Shown here piece after piece: positions 1-12,037 of a stretch of DNA of 64,000 bases. Under the pieces are notes generated by a model. The model did no database searches. It was not told the DNA's origin and saw only the letters and a list, made by a program, of their open reading frames with translations. Both the position numbers and the translations under genes were made by a program. Position 1 is the first letter of the stretch. Each line of letters starts with the position of its first letter. The stretch lies in contig NC_135569.1 of NCBI RefSeq assembly GCF_964340395.1, positions 7,987,540-8,051,539 of the forward strand. Direction: 5' to 3'. This DNA comes from Glandiceps talaboti (Eukaryota; Hemichordata; Enteropneusta; Spengelidae).

Positions 1-67
<67 letters not shown>
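1..67. repeat. (TC)n dinucleotide microsatellite
   Basis: Uninterrupted TC/CT run that starts at the window edge, so its full length is unknown. No gene is associated with it. Confidence 0.97.
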
Positions 68-69
<2 letters not shown>

Positions 70-1907
70 TTATCTTAAGATAGGTTAATGCTTTTTCAGC
101 CATCATCAAATCACCACACGGGGATGTATTCTATTAGTACAGACTAAACTGTCCTTCTGTATTTTACCTCAATCATATTCAAATACCGTAACGATTTTCC
201 ATCTGTCATAAAGGACATTAACAACCCCGTCAATAGTAAAACTAGGGCACGGCATTTATTTTTAGAAGAACACTCAGTGGTGTGCATCAAAACTTCATCT
301 TTGCTTCCTTGATAAACATCACAAATGAGAAGGATTGTGCGAATCATAATTCGTATACGACTATTGATTACGTAGAGGGAAAATGACCCATCGTAATTGT
401 TATGTTACTGATGAGGATTTTGAATGTGCGCATGACCATATTGTTAATCGTCACGTTCGTGTCACCTTTGACAATTTTGAATATCAGCCTGAGGCAGGAT
501 GGCGGATCCTCTTCTGATGGAGTCTTTTCGTCAAGCTAATTGGTTTCTTCGAAACCTTGGCGACAGATGCAGAGACTGTGACCCTAATAGAACAGTTCAT
601 CTAACCGACTTTCCTTCTATTTCATCTTTCTCGTAAGGATTGTATATGCGAAAGCAGATTTCGGCCACGCTGTATAATTGTACAGTAAGCAGTATAGAAC
701 AACTGAATCTAATTATATATAAATGATTTTATCAAATAAAGCAAGATTTTCTGTTAACACTGCGTGCAGTTCAGGGCAGGTGGCTACAAGTTAACACCAT
801 ATGACAAGTAATGCAGGAAAAGTTTCAACGAACCAAAGACTCGTGTATTGATGTATAAATACAACAGCGGCTACCTTGTTGATTTTGAAAATACAGAACC
901 AAATTAGCCACACATTTTATTTTTTCAAATAACTTCCAGGCGGACTGAGTTGAAAGATCATAGAAATCGGAAAAGGTCTTAACTTCCAAAGTATTCGTGG
1001 TTCATGTTACGTATTCATGCTTTACATGTTTTATCACACACATTTAATTAATCAACGATACATTTAGATATTAATTTATCTAATTTGATTTATAGTGAAC
1101 TGATAGCGATATGGTTTGTGTTTACCGATTATCAGTAATCCTTACGTTCAGTACTACGATATCCATTATGCAGTGAATGACTTAACTGAACAAAGTCACG
1201 AACTATTCACAAGCTAGCAATCTATCATTGAGTTCAATGCCCATGCAATCTTACACAACGTAACTTCATCTTTACAATGTGCCCAGCTAATGTGAATGAC
1301 GGGAAAGGGAATGGGCTCTCCTCAGCACGATAAATATCTTGACACTAAAGCGTATTCGTGTTTTATCTAAGTATCCTGACACCGATTCAGTTATAGCATG
1401 TGATAATTAATGTTTACAGCGTGAAATAATGGCTGAATTGTTGTGAAAGCTCTGCAGTTTATGGGGCCATAAATAGAATGTTGATCTTTGTATACCAAAT
1501 AGGGTTCGTGGTAAACCTGTAAAGTTTGAAGGAACATTAGCTGTAACGGAGACACTTAAGACTTAATATATCAACGTCAAAAGAAATCGATGTGAACGAT
1601 CGACTGTGACTTTGATGACAGAAAGATACCACTTATTTGGTATATATTTAACCCAGATAATCGTTATCTAGTATTACTCTAGGAACGATTATGCTTCTAC
1701 TATTAAGGTACCTTGGAAAGACGTCAAGCAAGGGTAAGAAAGTAGGGTTGTATGCACTAGAGGTAAAAATCAATACACTGGGAATGTACCAAATGATCTC
1801 ATTACGGTCAAAGATTCTAAAATATATATGGTTCCATTGTTGAAGTATATCAAATGTGTTGATTTTTGCTGTTCTAGTTGTTGCTATTGTTGTTGTTTAT
1901 CGTAGCT
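68..1907. other. AT-rich non-coding stretch, no gene recognised
   Basis: Short frames only. I see no convincing splice-bounded exon, RNA gene or repeat. A short open frame on the minus strand at 144-347 has no supporting signal. Confidence 0.5.
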
Positions 1908-1911
1908 ATAT

Positions 1912-1914
1912 TTG

Positions 1915-1957
<43 letters not shown>

Positions 1958-1972
1958 GCTGTTGCTGTTAAT
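1912..1972. repeat. (TTG)n trinucleotide microsatellite
   Basis: About 16 TTG/GTT units followed by GCTGTTGCTGTT variants. Read on the minus strand it gives a poly-Thr-like tract inside a spurious open frame. Confidence 0.95.
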
Positions 1973-2039
1973 GCCGCTGCTAAAATCGATGTTGATGTTT
2001 CTGGTTTGTTACAATAAAAGCCGGCTAACATGAAATAGA

Positions 2040-2225
2040 ATGTCGTCGGCTCGACAAATAAATCACTAACATTTCTATATGTTATCATCTGACTCGACAA
2101 AAGTTTTACTAACATTGCTACATTGAATTGTCTGGTTTGACACAAATCTTACTGAAATTGCTACATTTTATCTTCTGGCTCCACAACAATCTTACTAACA
2201 TTGCTACATTTTGTCGTATATATAT
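2040..2225 (+). repeat. 43-bp minisatellite, locus 1 of a dispersed family
   Basis: Four diverged units of 43 bp, each built on the core ACTAACATTGCTACATTTT, then TATC-TTCTGGCTCGACAA and a short AATCTT spacer. The two middle units are exactly 43 bp long. The same core recurs, decayed, near 24.8 and 53.4 kb, and as a 45-bp reverse-complement array near 53.9 kb. Confidence 0.8.
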
Positions 2226-2388
2226 ACAACTGTTACACTTAAATTGGTTTAAGGATGTCGATCATCCAAAATGTAGCTCACACAAAGAAAACGATACAAT
2301 ATAGGAATGCTAGTTTTTTGTGAAGTCGGATGACTTTTTGTTTCAGTTTAACTTATATATATTGTAATATTGATGTCATCTCCCCTAC

Positions 2389-2561
2389 TGACGTCATTTT
2401 TGACGATAACACTTGGTTTACATGTAATGAATATTGATGGATTGCCAAGGATGACACAGATAGAGTGACGATGACTATTTTGACTCTCAGTTCAGTTCGT
2501 AAATATAAAACCTAGTTGAAGTTCACAGAGCGTTCATAATGAATACCGATGTTGTCTAGCA
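2389..2561 (+). promoter_or_regulatory. candidate promoter: CRE, TATA box, first-exon donor
   Basis: A full cAMP-response element TGACGTCA lies at 2389-2396. TATAAAA follows at 2504-2510, and a GTAAGT donor-like site starts at 2562, about 50 bp beyond the TATA box. The spacing would suit a short non-coding first exon starting near 2535. Each element alone is common in AT-rich DNA; the combination is suggestive only. Confidence 0.25.
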
Positions 2562-3512
2562 GTAAGTAATTTTCTATCACGATGAACAAGTTAGATTATC
2601 AAATAACTCACATGTATATTTTCTAATCTATGTGATTTCTAAATTTATTCTTCCACTACTTGGTCGATCATGACATAAATTTAGATGCAAATCAACCCTA
2701 CCACGTGACAATTTTGCATAAGTATTCGAATGAGATGCCATATGGCATAAAGGTGTATTCATATACAAACGATCTGAGTTGAACCTACAAATAAATGGAC
2801 TCATACGGGTTGAGTACCGCGGGAACCTTTCCCCATCCTAACGTTCTGTTGTCACAGACAACTTACTTTGAGTCCACATTCTCGTCAAGACTGAAATTAC
2901 AAAATGTAGCTGCTGTTAATAATTCACACCCACATGTGTAGCTTTGGGCGCGCGTGAGCGAACTGTCCGGATCCCCTAGTTGATCACAGCTTGCATATAT
3001 GATATGACGTCTGGAAAGGTGATGCATATCTCCAAAATAATACTCTGCTAGGCGTCACATACAGGCGTCACACGTATTTAGCAAAGTGGCTCATCAGCTT
3101 TCAAAATACCATGATTCTACATGATATACATATGCAATCATTTGCATATGTCGTCCGTTATCCTTAAATGACCGACTTCGAACTTTTTTGCAATGCGCGT
3201 ATACCAACAATAACAGCCATCTTATAATGCTTTGCTAGATTTTAAGACTCATGTCTTTAGTTTCTGCCATATATATTGCCCCTTTAGATCAAATACATTA
3301 AACATTCTGTCAGGAATAAACTGATGAGTGATACTAAATACTATTTTCATTTAATATCTATGGAGGCAAATGAAATTTGTTTACATGGCGACAATATCAA
3401 AGTGGCAATACATAGCCCCACGACTTAATATCTTACGAGAAGGGACAGATAACAGTCCAAAACCAATATTATATCAGTCTTGTGAACATACAAGATAATA
3501 TTATACACTCAC

Positions 3513-3608
3513 CTTCCGTAAGCCGGAGAAAGCTTGTTTTCTTGTCACATTCAAAAGACTAACTCGCCAATGTAAAAGCTCCGGTCGATTTAATACCATA
3601 CGATATTT
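3513..3608 (-). CDS. candidate internal exon (32 codons, phase 0/0)
   Basis: On the minus strand the stretch begins after the acceptor TATCCGCCTCTACAG and ends at the donor GGAAG|GTGAGTG, both close to consensus. It is 96 bp and open through 32 codons in phase 0, starting KYRMVLNRPELL and ending AFSGLRK. The peptide is basic with mixed hydrophobics and no recognisable domain. Being short, it could be chance, but matched splice signals around an exact multiple of three make it one of the better small exons here. No flanking exon could be linked to it with certainty. Confidence 0.42.
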
Positions 3609-3945
3609 CTGTAGAGGCGGATAACATACTTTAAATTAGAACTTGAGCATGCGCATTAGAGTTAAGTGCATGAATTAGGGTTAAACACTAGTAACAAAAT
3701 ACCAGCAGATTCATCTGGCACATTGCTGATGTTTTGATATCACCAGGCTATAGGCGAAACTAAATATAACAGGTTAAAATATCAATTTCAGAACTAAGAT
3801 ATTAGTATTGATTGATAGAAGACATCCTATGTACACTTATCCATATTGATAATGATCATTTACCCCAATTGACATCAACACTAAGAGAATCAAGTCATTT
3901 TGTCTAGTATGTATGTAAATGAAATGAGATTGAGCAAAGAAAAAT

Positions 3946-4018
3946 GACACGTGCAGGAGTTGAACCCACGTCTTCTGAATACTAAGCCAGAGTGTCTAAC
4001 CAGCTGAGCTAACGCGTC
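3946..4018 (-). tRNA. degenerate tRNA-like sequence (pseudogene or SINE head)
   Basis: On the minus strand, 73 nt fold like a tRNA. A perfect 7-bp acceptor stem (GACGCGT with ACGTGTC, one G-U pair) frames an A-box-like TTAGCTCAGCTGGTTAGA and a T-arm with loop TTCAACT and five pairs. The D-stem has two mismatches, and the anticodon stem closes only with an 8-nt loop, so no anticodon can be assigned. A T5 pol III terminator-like run follows 1 nt after the 3' end. The strong acceptor stem and weak inner arms fit a tRNA pseudogene or the head of a tRNA-derived SINE. Confidence 0.55.
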
Positions 4019-4183
4019 AACTAGTGGACGGTGTATGTCGTCCCTGGTGTGAGTTTCCGTTTCCTCGACAGGTGAAAAGCCAACTAATTAACCTTTAGCC
4101 TTTAAACCTCAGGATCAAATGTTCCACGCGACTCTTGTCTATCGGTCGTCAACTTAGAAATCGGTATTTCGAAATCAAATGTG

Positions 4184-4292
4184 GCATGTATGTATGTATG
4201 TATGTATGTATGTATGTATGTATGCATGCATACATGTATCTATGTATCTATGTATATGTAGGTAGGTAGGTAGGTAGGTAGGTAGGTAGGTA
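4184..4292. repeat. compound (GTAT)n (TAGG)n microsatellite
   Basis: GTAT tetranucleotides, a short CATGCATACATG spacer with ATGTATCT units, then about eight GTAG units. Translated on the minus strand it gives an artefactual Tyr/Thr/His-rich frame. Confidence 0.95.
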
Positions 4293-4300
4293 GTTAGGTA

Positions 4301-5717
4301 AATAACATATGCATATATGTATTTTCTATATATCACACGGATATTTAAAAGAAAACAGTGACTCATGCTATGAATACCAGACGAGTGATAACAGTAAACG
4401 TGAGTATATTATTGAAGTGTGTGCATAGTCAAAGTGTTATCTCATTAACATCTGATTACTCAGTCTAACAATTAATAAAAACCAATATGTTATCATAGCA
4501 TTACATTCTGTTTCAAATACACAATGTTTCAAATTCTGTTTCAACCAGTCTTTCAGACAAGTTGATAGACTTCCAAAGGTACAAGGTTGAATAAACTCTA
4601 TCAAACATGACAGGACTCGTTCATTTGCAATGAATCATTTTGGGTAATAAGTACGTCGCAAATAGTCTAGGGAAGAGCTTTCTGTCGTTTTAGTTGAATA
4701 GCAACACGCCAGCTACCGTCTAACTCACGAACAGAGTGAACCTATATCCGCTCATTGTCCTTTAAATGTTTGTTGGTGTTGGTAAATTGCTGAATAATAC
4801 ATATTTTTAAAAAAATAGTATAAAAGATTACACTAGCATGTTAGTTTTCCCTTTTTACCAAAGTTTCTTCAACTTCAACAGCTATTTAGTCAGACAAAAT
4901 TTGAATGAGGAAAACACAAAGTAGATTAGCAGATGTATTTATAACAAATTGGTCATACGTCACAAGCAGAGAATAGTTGTATTGATGAGATATTGGCTTC
5001 TACATTCCGCTGAATAATTTCCAAAAATCACGATTTTCATGAAGGTATGTGATTTGCTTAACGTGTCATGTTGATTCAGAAGGCATGGCACTGGGTTTGC
5101 GTTTTCGCTGTCCTAGTTCGCAAACAACAGCCGCTGGATACACATAATGTCACTTCTAAAAATGACAGTTGTAGTTCATAGCCCCCGAACAACAGTGCAA
5201 GGTCAAAGGAAGATGTCAAAATGAATTTTAGAAAATGCAAGGTTTGCAATGCAATGTTCCATCAATCACATGCTTTATTTTTAAACAAATTGTTATGCAT
5301 GCATAAATATAGTGCGCATTTCAAAGCCATTTGTGATTAATTTGATTCACGCTATACTCATGTACGTCGTTATACGCACACATATAGTATGTCTGTGTGT
5401 TGGGTGGGGGAATTAAAACAAAATGCACTGAAGATAAAACTGAAGCTCTCTTGTGGAAATGAATTTCAAATGATAGAAGGTTTAATCTTTGTAGATTAAA
5501 ACGGTTTAAAGTCTTAGCAACTAAGTCCTGTCAAGAAAACCTAAACTAGGCTGTTCAGTTCATCTGCAATTTGAAGCTTATAAACCAGGCAGGTACATAT
5601 GGACCTTTCATGTAAATAGCATCGCTGTATACATTGAAGGGGTAAATATAATTGTACATTTTGTATTTTATTGTTGTTTTTGTTGTTTTTGTTGTTGCTT
5701 TCGTTTTAACTTACTAG
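4301..5717. other. non-coding stretch
   Basis: AT-rich with no supported gene. An acceptor-like GCTGTCCTAG near 5117 is followed by about 38 open codons but no good donor, so it is not called. Confidence 0.4.
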
Positions 5718-5777
5718 ACCAAACAAAAACCTCAAGATCGATGCACTTTGTGTCGAAGGGGAACTGACCTAGCAAAG
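5718..5777 (+). CDS. candidate internal exon (20 codons, phase 0/0)
   Basis: A long T-rich tract containing TTGTTGTTGCTTTCG ends in ACTTACTAG, a strong acceptor. The next 60 bp are open only in frame 1 (20 codons, containing a CTLC motif) and end at GCAAAG|GTAGAT. The other two frames hit stops. The peptide is Lys/Arg/Gln-rich with a Cys-x2-Cys pair. Its length as an exact multiple of three and strong acceptor support it, but 60 bp is too short for certainty. Confidence 0.35.
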
Positions 5778-6008
5778 GTAGATGACAATTCCTGGTTTAA
5801 CCTGCTGGTTTTGGTGCTAAGTTAGTATATCAACAGTACCTACACGCATTTTCATACACGCCAGGTACAATTAGAAAATTGCAATTAATATAATTCTGAC
5901 AGGCATTTACCAAAAGAAACTGCATAGCATCATTTGCCCACGTATCTTGGGTTCTGCCCACTTTAATCGAAAAAATCATGGTGAAGAAGTAAACTCGCTA
6001 CTCAAAGC

Positions 6009-6036
6009 AACGGCCTCAGATTATATTGAGGCCGTT
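6009..6036. other. 10-bp perfect hairpin
   Basis: AACGGCCTCA and its exact complement TGAGGCCGTT are separated by 8 nt of AT-rich loop. It is GC-rich in an AT-rich setting. Function unknown; a small foldback relic is one possibility. Confidence 0.6.
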
Positions 6037-7902
6037 TCTACTCGGCTTGAACGCATTAGTGCTTTTAACTATACTGGTATGAGCAAGACGAAAATATGAT
6101 GAGCGGGTGTTTGCAGGTTATTTCCAACTTTTCAACCGCGTTTTCTTATGCTATGAGAAGGTAAAACAGAACACCTTTTGTACACAGAAAACGTCAATGA
6201 TGTTTTCATTGCAACATTTGCATAATATAAAAATGTAAAGGTACACACTGAGTGTGTACATCTTTGATCGCAGACGTAGTTTTTCCTGAATCCTGGCTAT
6301 TTAAAAAGTGTTTGCCGTATTCTACTGACAGAAGCATGCTTAACCATCACTTGCAATTAACTGAACTGAACTGGTATTAAGATATAACTTACAAATGATC
6401 GAGTGACGTAATTTACTATATTATGCAATAAATCTCTACTATGCATTTAACTGTGCTAGTGATGCAAGAAGACAGTTGTAACATCATAAAAGTCATGTGT
6501 CGTATACGTATATACCAGAATAGTTTAATCAAGATTTGATGGAAGTATTTTCACTAGGATTAAAAGCTTATAAGCTTAGCTTGTGAAACTTAAAACTGTA
6601 GGGAAGGGTACAAAGTAATACGCTGTAATACACTGTCAGTGAAATATCCCTCTAATGCCCTACGCCGTCAAGTAAATCGAAACATGACATTTCTAATGCC
6701 CTTACAGAACAAAAATTATTTTTATATAGATCGGAAGCTGTCTGTTGTTGTTCTAGTACGTCTATAAATGTGTAGCCGTGCCCCTTTTCATGATAATAGT
6801 CAAGACCAACCTAAAGGCAGACAGGTGTCGATCTTAACAGGTTCAAATGAAAGCATGACATTTTTAAGCCTACAAATCATTACATATATAGGCGAGGTTG
6901 CTTATTAGTCTTCCAATTTTGAAATGCCGCTATTCATAATGGCTTATAAGACATTTCACCACGATGAATTGAAATGTTATTGAATTGATAGACGGAAAAT
7001 CATTGGAGAGTTCATAGGTTATTGCTTCGCATGTTACTTTGTGATGAAGCCCTGGAGATACAACTTCTACTGTATATTAATGTCACCGTACACCGCCTCT
7101 TCGCCATTTCTTTGTATATATCTTGTTCAGTGTTTGGCATTTGTGAGTAAAATTGTTATATATCATTCATCAAGAATAGTGGACTGTGAGAACGGTATCG
7201 CTTGCTTTCAAAATATCATACTTAGCTTGGTATCTACTTATTTCAATATTTATAATTTGATGGGAATAAAGTGTTAACGGGTGTTCTAAAGAACAGCCGT
7301 ATAGTAAGAAGATAGGGTGTGTAGTGTAAATGCTAACAATCTTTTATATTGCTGAGAATTCGAGTTCACAGTTTTTAATATTTCAGCTGTATGCCTTCAA
7401 AGAAAACATTTCGTTAGACTTACAGACTGCATTGCAATTCATTAGTGTCAGTTTGGAGAGACATACATTGTGTATGGAATATCACAGAGTTATGGACAGA
7501 TGTACATGATATGTTGATTATATTCATATCACGTATTTCAATAGATAATTCATCTTTTCTATTAATAGATTGGTAGGACTTTAAAGTCAAGCTGCATATT
7601 TCAGTTATTTTAGAAGACTTGCAGTCACGTAAAAATGTAACATGAATAGATGAAGCATGGTAAAGTGACAGTGCGAATGTTAGGTGTTGTTGATGCTGTC
7701 CATCTGATGTCCGTAGCCAACGGATACTGACAAGAAAATCGTTTGAAATGTTCTCAGTTCAAAGTAATATCACATCAACCGCATTATAAAAACCAGACCA
7801 CCATTCAACTCATATAATTACATTACAGTAAAGTTGTTGCTAAAAGCAAACGTTCCACTAAACTCGCTGTAGGCGTAACCCATTGTGTTCATTTTCTGCA
7901 AG

Positions 7903-8109
7903 ATGGACTCCTATTGGAAATTGTTTTTCTTACTAAGCACTGCAGCATTACATAGTAGGAGAGCTGAATGCACAATGGATAAACCTACTTTATGATATCG
8001 GTGTCCAGTCTGTACCCTAGAGTCGGAATTGCTGTGATGCTGTTGGACTTACAACAAGGACATGGTGGAATGCTTCTACGCCCGCTTATTGTCAAGGGTA
8101 ATTTGTTGA
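7903..8109 (+). pseudogene. Cys-rich secreted-peptide-like frame with two in-frame UGA
   Basis: An ATG follows an acceptor-like TTCATTTTCTGCAAG. The first 22 codons look like a signal peptide: a short polar start, the hydrophobic core LFFLLSTAAL, then polar residues. The frame continues as Cys-rich sequence with Cys at about 23, 34, 37, 46, 47, 57 and 68, including CPVC and CCWTY. It is interrupted by TGA at 7993-7995 (codon 31) and 8035-8037 (codon 45), and ends at a third TGA. The Cys-x2-Cys and Cys-Cys pattern resembles small secreted peptides such as neuropeptides, but I cannot assign a family. It could be a decayed gene, a recoded (Sec) gene, or chance. I found no clear SECIS core downstream. 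Confidence 0.35.
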
Positions 8110-9504
8110 CAAGTAAATCATTATATTACCGTTAGTGAGTAGAAGCTAAGTAGGGTCGTGATAGTTGATTTACAACCATCGAGGCATTAAGATTGAAAGT
8201 CCACAATGAATAAAGTTAGTAGTGCTGACGTTTGTAATTAAAACAATCTTATTTTTTTATCAGTTTTACACAAGAATTCGCCGCCACTTTAAACATGTTT
8301 TGTTGCGCGGCATGTTTTACGACAAAATGCAGAGATTTAACTTCGACTACAGAGTTGTGAAGGCCTTTTTTCCATGTCTGAATATTTGCCTATTGAACAT
8401 GTCACAAATACGGGAATGGCAAGGACGATTTTGAATAACCAAATCATTAATTTCATAAAAGTGCGTCAAACAGAGAGAATACATTAACCTTTTAACTTTA
8501 CATATGTGTTTTTATAATCTAATCTAATCAAAGCAAAGATATCAATCTCCATCAATAGGAGAGAAAAATTATCCGTTGGCGACATCACCACAGTCAATAT
8601 TATCACTTCACCGGAATCTTAGTTGAATTAATAAACAGATGTATTTGAAAGATTTGCCATAGGTGATATCAAAGAGATTATAATGATATATTTAGAGTAC
8701 CCCCATTTGAATTACACAGTTCATATAGCAGACAGCTCACCATTAGGGCAATCATAAATATTGTATAACTAACGCCGTGGTTCTTATTTTTTTTATAAAT
8801 CCCCTAGACGGTATACCCTTTAACGATTTACTTAGTATACAACTTTAATGTCTGAATGAAAGTTGGCATTAACTCGTGCTGTCACGTCTCAGTCAATGTT
8901 ACAAAGCTGACTTGAACTAAAATGGCAGACAGATTCTGTACAGGGGAGGGTGAGTGACTCAAATATATGTAACGGGTCTGAAATCATATAAAGGCATTGA
9001 AATGCAATTGCCAACCTATCAAGTAACATACAGCCCTAATGGATTTAATCAGTTTTTCTGATTAGGTCCATCTGCCGGATCTATTATCTCGATTAAGTGT
9101 TTAGTTCGAAATACAATATCATGCTCGTGATAAATAGCTATGCATGGTGGGAGGGAAAGTCTTAATACCCCATTAAGCCCCTTCTTTCATTTTACTCATC
9201 CTCGGCTCATCTTGATCAAGTGCCGTCGTCTGTGCAGTATCCTCAAACAAGCAATGAGTACTTGCAAGTCTTGACATGCGACAACATGGGTATTTGTTCT
9301 AGCTCGTAAATTTAATGACTAACAAGTGAAAAATGACGTTATATACATGAGTTATATACATGACATAAAATTTAAGCGAGGATGATTTAATTTAAGAGTT
9401 ATAACCATTACAATCTATATACTATATAAAAGCCAACATACTATTATTCTATCAACGAGGCTTAGGTTTGATAGGGATATTGTATATTTGAAGTGACCCA
9501 ATTA
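8110..9504. other. non-coding stretch
   Basis: AT-rich. An open frame of 70 codons at 8222-8434 on the plus strand lacks splice or start context and is not called. Confidence 0.4.
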
Positions 9505-9690
9505 TTGTACATACAATAACAAACTTTCACAGACACTTTCTAGCCTTTTGCAATTTATTGAGTTACAACCATGGACTTGGTATATGTTTTTCACATTGTG
9601 TTTTCAAGTAGCAAAACATATTAAAGTTCTTTTCTGAATAACATAATCCAAAATAAATACCACTTTCATCCATATGGCCCCTGTACATTT
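9505..9690 (-). repeat. palindromic MITE family, copy A (half element)
   Basis: It contains the family centre GTACATACAATAACAAACTT and the arm segments TGCAATTTATTGAGTTACAA and CATGGACTTGG, and ends in CATCCATATGGCCCC, matching the terminus of copy D. The left arm is missing or decayed. Confidence 0.65.
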
Positions 9691-10083
9691 AATACAGTGA
9701 ACAGTATATATTGGGTTGGGAAAATTGAATAATGTCGAAGGTGTTGCTTCCTTTTATATAGTATAAGACATCTAATATATTTAAGGGTTTCATTTTCGTA
9801 CACGTTTTTGATATTTTGCTGATGAAAACATTTCAAAAACCTTGGATAACAACCATTGTTTTGCAGTGCTTTCACTTGTTATGGATAAATTTCGAAAGAG
9901 AAAACCAACACTTGGCGATAATGCTGGATAATTTATCACAATTTCTAAGAAAATAAAAAAGTGTTGTAGCTAAAACATCATCGTCACCATCGTTTAGTTT
10001 AACGTAGTAAATAACACAAATCACAAAATTGTTCAATCATAAATAACCACATGCTTAAAGTGTCCACATGGATTATAATTCGC

Positions 10084-10392
10084 CATTTATCTCAAAATTT
10101 TAATTTATAAAACAACTCTACTAATTTTTTTTTACTTGGAAAAACAATGTGAAAGAACATATATCAAGTCCTTGTTTGTAGCTCGATAAATTGCAAAACA
10201 CTACAAAATGTGCCAAATGTTTGTTATTGTACATACAATAACAAACTTTCATACACGATTTAGTTTTTTTTGCAATTTATTGAGTTACAAACATGGACTT
10301 GGTGTATGTTCTATTACATGTACATTGTATTTCCAAGTAGGAAAATATAGTAAGGTTGTTTTATAGATTAAACCTTTCAGATAAATGGCCAA
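10084..10392. repeat. palindromic MITE family, copy B
   Basis: Both arms are present. TATCAAGTCCTTGTTTGTAG with CGATAAATTGCAAAAC on the left mirrors GCAATTTATTGAGTTACAA with CATGGACTTGGTGTATG on the right, around the central palindrome TTGTTATTGTACATACAATA. The outer ends are diverged (right end AGATAAATGGCC). Confidence 0.7.
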
Positions 10393-10611
10393 TTGTAATC
10401 CGTATGAGCACTGAAATCACCAATTAACTCCGTGGTGAGTTAGAGGAAGTTTAAATGATATTCAAACAAATATTACACTATTGACAAATTTACTATAAAA
10501 TTGCGAATTGATTTATCTGTTTTATGAGGATAATTTTGGACCCTATATGAGGTCAAGTTGATGCCACATCGATCCGCATGACAAGATGACTGTGGTACGT
10601 ACACTCAACAG

Positions 10612-10800
10612 AACTTAGGGACGATCACACAATGTCACACAAGCTCAATAAACTAACTTCATTCGCTTTAGAGGGAGAGGGTCTGGCGTCAGTGCGATTG
10701 CTGAACTTCATTTTCTCACTTCTAACTGAAAACTTTCAAGCCTTCAATGATAACAGGTTCTGTATTCACTACTAAGATGCTGATAAGTTGTTTAAAATTA
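10612..10800 (+). repeat. ~190-bp dispersed repeat, copy 1
   Basis: Matches the reverse complement of about 30573-30765 throughout. Shared blocks include TTAGGGACGA, GAGAGGGTCT, GTCAGTGCGAT, GCTGAACTTCATTTT and GGTTCTGTATT. No reading frame is conserved. It is probably a non-autonomous transposon or part of a retroelement. Confidence 0.7.
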
Positions 10801-10934
10801 TCTTGTAATGTACAGTGCTCGGTTTCTAGTATATTTTAATGTGTTTGCCACCATGAATCGATCGTAGTGGTGTGATCGCTACAATTTTCATCATGGTTTT
10901 ACATCATATTATATAAATCTGTCGACCTGGGAAG

Positions 10935-10976
10935 GTTCGTTTAGGGGAGGAAGGAGAGGGTTTGTCCTAAACGAAC
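10935..10976. other. 11-bp perfect hairpin with purine loop
   Basis: GTTCGTTTAGG pairs exactly with CCTAAACGAAC, with a 20-nt, almost pure G/A loop (GGAGGAAGGAGAGGG). Function unknown. Confidence 0.6.
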
Positions 10977-11747
10977 GAGAGAAGCTCGCTAATTAATCCT
11001 GTGCGACAGTGTACGGTCGTCCCTTAGGTTTCCAATATTTCACCAGATGCTTCTATTCTAAAACATAATTGTACTGATCAGCGATATTTATTATATGGTA
11101 TCTCCTTACAGGATAGCAATCAAATAACCGAAGATACCAACTAACTTAGCTAATCAGTGCTATCATAATTTCACAGCTGTTTTCCTAAGGATACTTTTTC
11201 ACATATCAGGAATTCAGCGCAACAACGAAAAACCTGCCTTATCCCATAGTCACACAAAGGTTTCTCTAAAACTTTGATATATTTGGCATTTAGACACAAA
11301 AATATGCCAGTAATATACATATGTATTTAAAGATATATTTGATAACCTTTTTTGCAATACTATAGGTTAGAATCAAATAACGAATGCTTAATTACTAGTA
11401 AAGCATAGTTCATGCTTGACTTTCTGAGGAAATGACGGTGCACTAGCCTAGAGGTTCTTCCAAAAAGGATTCACTTGGTGGTCTATCAAAGAAACTAGGA
11501 GCAGGAAGGCGATTGCCCATGCCTAGAAATCACCCCAGGATATGAGTAACCTATACAAGGGTATCGACGGTATTCATTTGAGTTTCCGTTTTGTCGGGGC
11601 TTCAATGATAACAGTAATAGTAATAAACACGGTACGACGAAACTGTAACTAGTTTTCGAGGTTACGTGTTATTTAAAACTAGATAAATCAAAAGATCTCA
11701 ACATTGCAAGGAGAATATTGTTGTTGTTATGTGTGTATCTCTGTGTG

Positions 11748-11748
<1 letters not shown>

Positions 11749-11804
<56 letters not shown>
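11749..11804. repeat. (GT)n microsatellite
   Basis: Almost uninterrupted GT run, preceded by imperfect GTGTGTAT units. Confidence 0.95.
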
Positions 11805-11807
<3 letters not shown>

Positions 11808-11960
11808 GGTCTGAAGATTCTAAAACGTGAACCTTGCGACTTCTTAATCTTAGATTTAGTCTATAATTTATTGCTATAAATATTGCATTGATCATTGATC
11901 ACTGTTCTCCCTATACACTTTGTGGATCAACCATTCAATGGATCGAAGGCATGTTTACAG

Positions 11961-12037
11961 CCATGACCATGATGCATAAAGATACTGTGATCGTATTGGG
12001 CCTTCACTTTGCACTCCACGAATGTCTGGACATTAAG
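11961..12037 (+). CDS. candidate exon, possibly initial
   Basis: After GCATGTTTACAG the sequence reads CC then ATG and stays open for 25 codons to the donor ATTAAG|GTAACG. The ATG sits in a good context (GCCATGA). The start MTMMHKDTVIVLGLHFALHE has a hydrophobic stretch at residues 8-17. Read as an internal exon it is phase 1 in and 0 out; read as an initial exon it starts at 11963. The acceptor tract is weak. No family recognised. Confidence 0.28.
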
